Part shown: piece after piece, positions 34,363 to 39,324 of the stretch
Layout: every line of letters starts with the position of its first letter
How positions within the stretch are numbered: position 1 is the stretch's first letter
Origin: Alphaproteobacteria bacterium
GTDB lineage: Bacteria; Pseudomonadota; Alphaproteobacteria; UBA9219
Assembly: GCA_028691835.1 (NCBI GenBank)
Contig: JAQUYN010000016.1
Span: forward strand, 1-39,324
DNA: 39,324 nt
Direction: 5' to 3'
Translations under genes and position numbers: made by a program
The notes under the pieces: model-generated
Told to the model about the DNA's origin: nothing
Database searches by the model: none
What the model saw: the letters and a program-made list of their open reading frames with translations, nothing else

Positions 34363-34860
34363 ATGCAGCTTCCCCGTAATATAGCCAATTCTATCGACCA
34401 AATCGCCCGTACAGCGATGGGTAAAGATTGGAACCTCTATGCCTCGCTTTTGGAACGGTGGACAGAAATCGTCGGCCCCGACTATGCACAAGAAACAACG
34501 CCCGTCAAAATCTCGTTTCCTCACGGCAAAAAAACAGATGAAAAATGGGCCGGGGGACAGCGCGCAGGCGGCACCCTGACGATCCGCCTGCCGCAAGGGC
34601 TAAGCCTCGCCTTTACCCACCATGCCGAACAGGTCCGCAGTCGCATTAATACCTTCTTCGGCTATGAAGCCATTGAACGGATTACCTTAAAACCCTTCTA
34701 TCCCACCCATGGCAAGCCGCTTGCACCGCCCCAACGCACTTTATCCAGTCAAGAAATCGCGACCCTCAAAGAAGGGACAAAGGACATCGAAAACAATGAG
34801 TTAAGAGATATCCTTGAGCAACTCGGCACATCAGTCCTCGCGAATCAAAAAAGAGTTTGA
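34363..34860 (+). CDS. DUF721 / DciA-like protein
   Basis: 165 residues from the ATG at 34363. DUF721 domain: LYASLLERWTEIVGPDYAQ, then TPVKISFPHG, TLTIRLPQGLSLAFTHHAEQ and the RINTFFGYEAIERITL motif, the KH-like core. In many bacteria without DnaC or DnaI, DUF721 proteins (DciA) load the replicative helicase; that role is from the family, not shown here. The C-terminal tail is short and helical. Only 10 bases separate its start from that of mutY, so its promoter must lie inside mutY. No ribosome site is evident, so it may be leaderless. Confidence 0.85.
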   Translation: MQLPRNIANSIDQIARTAMGKDWNLYASLLERWTEIVGPDYAQETTPVKISFPHGKKTDEKWAGGQRAGGTLTIRLPQGLSLAFTHHAEQVRSRINTFFGYEAIERITLKPFYPTHGKPLAPPQRTLSSQEIATLKEGTKDIENNELRDILEQLGTSVLANQKRV

Positions 34861-34920
34861 TAGAAAATACTGCCTCATTAACCAACAGCGCCCTTTCTTT
34901 GCAAAAAGGACGGGGTTTTC

Positions 34921-34950
34921 TTGAGTTCAGGTGCCCGTTTCACCTATACT
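34921..34950 (+). promoter_or_regulatory. Promoter of dsbA (and probably smc)
   Basis: TTGAGT (34921-34926) and TATACT (34945-34950), spacer 18 bases, lie 26 bases before the dsbA ATG. A short stem-loop with CCTTT/AAAGG arms and a following GGGGTTTTC lies just upstream (about 34888-34920) and may end the DUF721 transcript. Confidence 0.5.
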
Positions 34951-34976
34951 GCCAACGTCTTGATTCGAGGGATAAA

Positions 34977-35591
34977 ATGAAACCAAGTTTGAAGCTTGTC
35001 GTCGGCCTTATGGGCCTTGTTGTCTTACTGCTTTGCCCCGTAAAAACGTTTGCGGCAACGGCAAGCAGAGAGCCATATCTTGGCAAAGACACGGCTCCTG
35101 TCACCATCATCGAGTATGCCAGCTTAACCTGCTCGCATTGCGCCACGTTCTATAGCACCATCATGCCCGAAATCGAAAAACACTACATCGACACAGGCAA
35201 GGTTCGTTTTATCTATCGCGACTTCCCGTTAGACGCCTATGGCCTCCACGCGGCCACATTGGCGCACTGTATGCCAGCCGAACAATTCTATCCCTTCATT
35301 AAAATCCTATTCAAAAATCTGGGCACATGGATCCGCGCGCCTAAGCATGAAGAGGTTTTGATCAAATATGCCGAGATGGCTGGCCTTCCTTCGGAAAAAG
35401 CAACAAGCTGTATCAATGACACCAAGATGATGGATGAACTCATCGCCGTACAAACCAATGCGGTCAGCAAATACGACATCGAGGCCACGCCAACTTTCAT
35501 CATCAATGATGGTGAGGAGAAAATCGTCGGGGCGCGCTCCTTTGAAGATTTTTCAAAAATCATCGACGCTCACTTGGCTAAAAAGAAATAA
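34977..35591 (+). CDS. DsbA-family periplasmic thiol oxidoreductase
   Basis: 204 residues; GAGGG precedes the ATG at 34977. Signal peptide MKPSLKLVVGLMGLVVLLLC up to the A-x-A around 26-30. Thioredoxin-like fold with active site C52-S-H-C55 in SLTCSHCATFY, a helical insertion (AATLAHCMPAEQFYPFIKIL), and the cis-proline loop IEATPTFIIND. This is the BdbD/thioredoxin_4 form common in alphaproteobacteria; it probably forms disulfides in secreted proteins, several of which in this window have paired cysteines. It lies between DUF721 and smc in the conserved order. Confidence 0.92.
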   Translation: MKPSLKLVVGLMGLVVLLLCPVKTFAATASREPYLGKDTAPVTIIEYASLTCSHCATFYSTIMPEIEKHYIDTGKVRFIYRDFPLDAYGLHAATLAHCMPAEQFYPFIKILFKNLGTWIRAPKHEEVLIKYAEMAGLPSEKATSCINDTKMMDELIAVQTNAVSKYDIEATPTFIINDGEEKIVGARSFEDFSKIIDAHLAKKK

Positions 35592-35621
35592 GACTGCACT
35601 CTCGTTATCTGGGGAATTGTT

Positions 35622-38600
35622 TTGCATTTTTCACGTCTTCGCCTTCAAGGTTTTAAATCCTTTGTCGATCCCACAGACCTTCTGATCCAAGAAGGCCTGA
35701 CAGGGATTGTAGGCCCCAATGGTTGCGGCAAATCAAACCTTGTCGAAGCCCTCCGTTGGGTCATGGGGGAAACCTCGCCCAAACGTATGCGCGGCGCAGG
35801 GATGGAAGATGTAATTTTTGCCGGAACGTCAACACGACCTTCACGTAACATCGCCGAGGTCACGCTGGAACTTGATAACAGTGAGCGCACGGCCACAGCC
35901 GAATACAACAACAGCGACGATCTTTTGGTCGTACGTAAAATCGAACGCGGCGGCGGATCCGACTATCGCGTAAACGGCAAGCCCGTTCGTCAACGTGATG
36001 TGCAACTGATCTTTGCCGATCAATCTACAGGCGCCCAATCGACAAGCGTTGTCGGCCAAGGACAAATTGATGCGCTGATCCGCGCCAAGCCTCAAGACCG
36101 CCGCCAGATTCTTGAAGAAGCCTCTGGCACCGCTGGCCTTCAGGCCCGCAGGCATGAAGCTGAACTGAAACTGAAAGGCGCGGAAACGAACCTCACCCGC
36201 GTTGACGATGTTCTAAGCACGCTGGACACACAGCTGCGCAGTCTCAAACAACAAGTCAAACAAGCCTCGCGCTATCGTAATCTGGCCGAACATATCCGCA
36301 AGACAGAAGCCGCCCTTCTCCACTTGCGTTGGTCGGAAGCCCAAACCGATGCCCACAAAACACGTGAAGCCCTGACCGCCGCCGAATTGCACGTCAGCGA
36401 ATTGATGACCATCGTAACGCGGGGAACAACCGAACGCACAGAGATTGCCGCCGAGCTTCCCGACCTTCGCCAAAGCGAAGCCGCCGCTGCCGCAATTGTG
36501 CAAAAACTGACCTTAGCGCGTGAACAAATTGACGCCGAAGCCAAACGCATCGCAAGCCAGATTCAAGCGGCCGAACACCTTCTCGCTCAAACGACAAGCG
36601 ATCACGAACGCGAAACCACACGTCACCATGACGGCGAAACGGCGATCACGCGCCTGACCTCTGAGCAAATCGAACTCAGCGTGAAACGCCAAAGCATCAC
36701 GGAAACTTTACCCGGCGTCACTGAGGCTTTGGCGCAAACAAGCCTCAACGTCGATGCCCTTGACTCCGCACTGACTGACTTGATGAAAGTGGTCGCAAAC
36801 GCTGAAGCCAGTGAGCAATCTTTGCAACGTGAGCTTCAATCCTTGATGTCACAGCAAGCAAACTTGACGCAACGCCGCGCCGATCTTGAAGCTCAACGCG
36901 ACGCATTGGCCACAGAAATATCAGGCCGCTCTGATCTATCAATGGCCACAGCCATGGTTGATGCATGCGAAACAGAGTTAGAGCGCCGCAAAGAACAAGC
37001 CGAGCTTGCCCAATTAGCCCGCAACGATTCTGAACTCACACAAGCCGCCGTCCGCGAACAAGCCCAAGCGGCTGAGGCTTCCTTGACAAAGCTGAATGCC
37101 GAAGCGAGCGCATTGTCGAACCTTTTGTCCAGCACGCAAGAAGATTATGATCAAGTCATCGATTTGATTACTGTCACGCCGGGCCTTGAAAAGGCCTTGG
37201 CGGTTGCCCTTGGCGAAGCGTTGACGGCGGCCCTTGATGCCAAAGCCGCCATGCATTGGCGCGAAATGTCGCCCATTATCGGCGCCCCTTCTTTGCCCTT
37301 CCAAGTCACGCCTCTCGCGCAATTTGTCCAAGCCCCACCAGCCTTGGCCCGTGGCCTTTCGCAAATTGGTCTTGTCGAAGACAGACTTCAAGGTGAAGCC
37401 GCTGTTGGGCAACTACAATGCGGACAAATCCTTGTCAGCCGTGATGGTTGGGCTTGGCGTTGGGACGGGCTGACACTCACCCCCGAGGCCAAGACAGCCT
37501 CGGCCATGCGCCTGCAACAACGCAATCGTCTGGCGGCCCTGCAAGACGAAATATCGGCCGCGCAAAGTTCATGCGACAAGGCCAACACCAATCTGTCCGA
37601 AGCCACGGCGCTTTTATCACAATGCCAAGATCTGGATCAACAAACCCGCAAAGCCTTGCAAAACGCCTTTTCGGCGCTGAATGACGCTCGTGATCATTAT
37701 GCGAAACAACAACGCGAATCCGAGGCCGCCAATGCGCGTCTTCAATCCGTGAATGAAACTCTGGCACAAATTGTCACAGACAGCACAGACCTTGAAGGAC
37801 GCGTGGCTCTGATCCAAACCGAGCTTACCTCTCTTCCCGACATCAAAACTTTGCGCGAAGACATCAACGCCAAGCGCGTCAGCCTCGCTGAAGCACGCGG
37901 CCTTAAAGCCGAACAGCAAAGCGAACGTGATCGCCTGAACCGCGAAAGTCAGATTATCGAGGTTCGCCAAAAAACAATAACCGAAGAACTTGATGCATGG
38001 CGTGGCCGCATGACCAGCGCCGAAACACAAAGTGTCGTTTTGGCACAGCGCGTGGCAACGTTGACACAAGAACTTGCCGACCTCCGCACAAAGCCTATGT
38101 CTCTCGACACACAACGCGACGAGCTGATGAGCCAACTTTCTGACGCCGAAGTCAAACGCCGTGAAGCCGCCGATATTCTGATCACGACAGAACAAAAGCT
38201 AAGCGTCACAGAACATCAGCTGAAACAGGACGAAACGCAACTTGGACAGGCACGCGAAGAACGCGTACGCGTCGAAGCCGCCGTGGCCGCCACACAAGAA
38301 CACTTCAACATTTTGCGCGAACGCGCCCGCGAAAAGCTGGATTGCGATCTTGAAGATCTGCGCGACATCGCCGCCTTTGGCGATGGTGAAAATCTTCCCA
38401 GCGTATTCGAGCTTGAACAGCTTTTGGGCAAACATCTGCGCGAACGCGACGGGATGGGCCCCGTCAATCTGCGCGCCGACGTCGAAGCTGAAACCACGCA
38501 AGCTGAGATCACCAAACTGGATCAAGAAAAGAACGACCTCGTCGCAGCCATTGCCAAACTGCGCCAAGGGATCAATCAACTGAACCGCGAAGCCCGTGAA

Positions 38601-39146
38601 CGGCTCAATATCGCCTTCACGCAGGTTAATGAACGTTTCCAAGTTCTATTCACCAAATTATTTGGTGGCGGCAAAGCCTCGCTCGAACTTATCGACAATG
38701 AAGATCCGATGAATGCGGGGCTTGAGATTTTTGCAGCGCCCCCCGGTAAGAAACAGCAAATCTTATCGCTTCTGTCGGGCGGTGAGCGCACGCTGACGGC
38801 ACTTGCGCTGTTGTTCGCCGTGTTCCAAACAAATCCCTCCCCCATTTGCGTGCTCGACGAAGCGGAGGCCGCTTTGGACGAAAGCAACATTGGGCGGTTC
38901 TGTGAATTGGTCCAAGAAATTGGCCGCGAAACAAGCACTCGATTCCTGATCATCACCCATCAACGCCTCACCATGGCACACATGGACCGCCTGTTCGGCG
39001 TGACGATGAGCGAAAAAGGCGTGTCGCAACTTGTCTCTGTCGATCTCACCAATGCAATCGCCCTGCGTGACGGCGGCAAGGTCAACACCACCGACATGAA
39101 TGCCGATGTCGCTACCAAGTCCCTGAGAGATGTTCAAGCAGCCTAA
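35622..39146 (+). CDS. smc: Chromosome condensation protein SMC
   Basis: 1174 residues, the usual size. The start is TTG at 35622, with GGGGAA 8 bases upstream and the family N-terminus HFSRLRLQGFKSFVDPTDL. Walker A GPNGCGKS (31-38), then RMRGAGMEDVIFAGT. Two long coiled coils flank a hinge at about 505-640 (VTPGLEKALAVALGEALTAAL ... GQILVSRDGWAWRWDG), short as in alphaproteobacteria. The C-terminal head has LSGGERTLTALALLFAVF near 1050 and Walker B ICVLDEAEAALDESN near 1076-1090. The usual D-loop region reads VDAPLDDAN in most relatives; here it is AEAALDESN. It acts with ScpAB, not in view. Confidence 0.95.
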   Translation: MHFSRLRLQGFKSFVDPTDLLIQEGLTGIVGPNGCGKSNLVEALRWVMGETSPKRMRGAGMEDVIFAGTSTRPSRNIAEVTLELDNSERTATAEYNNSDDLLVVRKIERGGGSDYRVNGKPVRQRDVQLIFADQSTGAQSTSVVGQGQIDALIRAKPQDRRQILEEASGTAGLQARRHEAELKLKGAETNLTRVDDVLSTLDTQLRSLKQQVKQASRYRNLAEHIRKTEAALLHLRWSEAQTDAHKTREALTAAELHVSELMTIVTRGTTERTEIAAELPDLRQSEAAAAAIVQKLTLAREQIDAEAKRIASQIQAAEHLLAQTTSDHERETTRHHDGETAITRLTSEQIELSVKRQSITETLPGVTEALAQTSLNVDALDSALTDLMKVVANAEASEQSLQRELQSLMSQQANLTQRRADLEAQRDALATEISGRSDLSMATAMVDACETELERRKEQAELAQLARNDSELTQAAVREQAQAAEASLTKLNAEASALSNLLSSTQEDYDQVIDLITVTPGLEKALAVALGEALTAALDAKAAMHWREMSPIIGAPSLPFQVTPLAQFVQAPPALARGLSQIGLVEDRLQGEAAVGQLQCGQILVSRDGWAWRWDGLTLTPEAKTASAMRLQQRNRLAALQDEISAAQSSCDKANTNLSEATALLSQCQDLDQQTRKALQNAFSALNDARDHYAKQQRESEAANARLQSVNETLAQIVTDSTDLEGRVALIQTELTSLPDIKTLREDINAKRVSLAEARGLKAEQQSERDRLNRESQIIEVRQKTITEELDAWRGRMTSAETQSVVLAQRVATLTQELADLRTKPMSLDTQRDELMSQLSDAEVKRREAADILITTEQKLSVTEHQLKQDETQLGQAREERVRVEAAVAATQEHFNILRERAREKLDCDLEDLRDIAAFGDGENLPSVFELEQLLGKHLRERDGMGPVNLRADVEAETTQAEITKLDQEKNDLVAAIAKLRQGINQLNREARERLNIAFTQVNERFQVLFTKLFGGGKASLELIDNEDPMNAGLEIFAAPPGKKQQILSLLSGGERTLTALALLFAVFQTNPSPICVLDEAEAALDESNIGRFCELVQEIGRETSTRFLIITHQRLTMAHMDRLFGVTMSEKGVSQLVSVDLTNAIALRDGGKVNTTDMNADVATKSLRDVQAA

Positions 39147-39324
39147 AAGTCCCCATCAATAGGGAGAAGCAAACATGGTTCGACTTTAGCGGGCATCAAG
39201 TATGGTTAAGCTGTCTGCACAACATGCCGTGTCTGCGTTCAGGTTGTTGACAACGCAGGGGCCGTCCCCGGCACGGTCCAATGCACGCCGTTTGGCGGTG
39301 GAACAAGCGCCTATTCATTTGACC
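39147..39324. other. Downstream of smc, no firm gene
   Basis: An ATG at 39202 opens a frame to the window edge (41 codons, MVKLSAQHAVSAFRLLTTQG...), but has no clear ribosome site and an unusual composition. In another frame, after a stop near 39205-39210, the sequence reads AVCTTCRVCVQVVDNAGAVP, which looks more protein-like but has no start. The next real gene probably begins or continues beyond the edge. Confidence 0.25.

Noticed and set aside
35645-38956. Several antisense frames of 80-190 codons over smc
   Set aside because: They follow from the codon bias of smc; none has motifs or ribosome sites.

Overview
The window looks like chromosomal DNA of an alphaproteobacterium of moderate GC. 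The main evidence is the gene order mutY / DUF721 (DciA-like) / dsbA / smc, the neighbouring aspS and rnd genes, the short C-terminal-type SMC hinge, and a probable rhodoquinone methyltransferase (RquA). I cannot name a genus from sequence alone.

Layout. 1-494: 3' end of an oligopeptide-type ABC ATPase. 804-1982: RquA and ribosomal protein bL33 (rpmG) on the minus strand, with repeat-like DNA between. 2331-4469: a lipoprotein and two tandem Sel1/TPR-like proteins. 4864-5705: a promoter, a DUF1778 antitoxin and a GNAT toxin (TacAT type), followed by a convergent DUF2000 gene whose 5' flank was replaced by a truncated ISL3-family transposase. 6720-8228: tRNA-Tyr and an RlmB-type 23S rRNA methyltransferase with a repetitive basic extension. 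8332-10950: an RbsB/RbsC plus half-size ATPase sugar importer (FrcBCA-like layout).

10973-21839 is a complete-looking MSHA-like type IV pilus / type II secretion-like cluster. It holds the secretin (MshL), two prepilins, assembly ATPase (MshE), platform protein (MshG), a PilM/PilN-like protein, a PilO-like protein and a small periplasmic protein on the plus strand. An ExeA/MshM ATPase and an MshN-like TPR protein converge from the other side. Two DnaA boxes and two GANTC sites lie just ahead of the secretin. The MshN-like gene is split by a one-base shift at an A9/T9 tract. A chemoreceptor (22071-23570) is divergent from it and may sense for the same surface machine.

23621-25432 is aspS (minus) and 31320-32468 is rnd (plus). 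Between them lies about 6 kb of unrecognised envelope proteins: two lipoproteins, one with a 10-residue repeat, and two large membrane-anchored proteins that look like diverged paralogues. The second paralogue is preceded by a 23-codon leader ORF with a strong ribosome site whose stop overlaps its start. This island is the least explained part of the window.

32476-39146: a secreted protein of unknown function co-transcribed with mutY (minus), then divergent DUF721/DciA-like, dsbA and smc (plus). The last 178 bases hold no gene I can support firmly.
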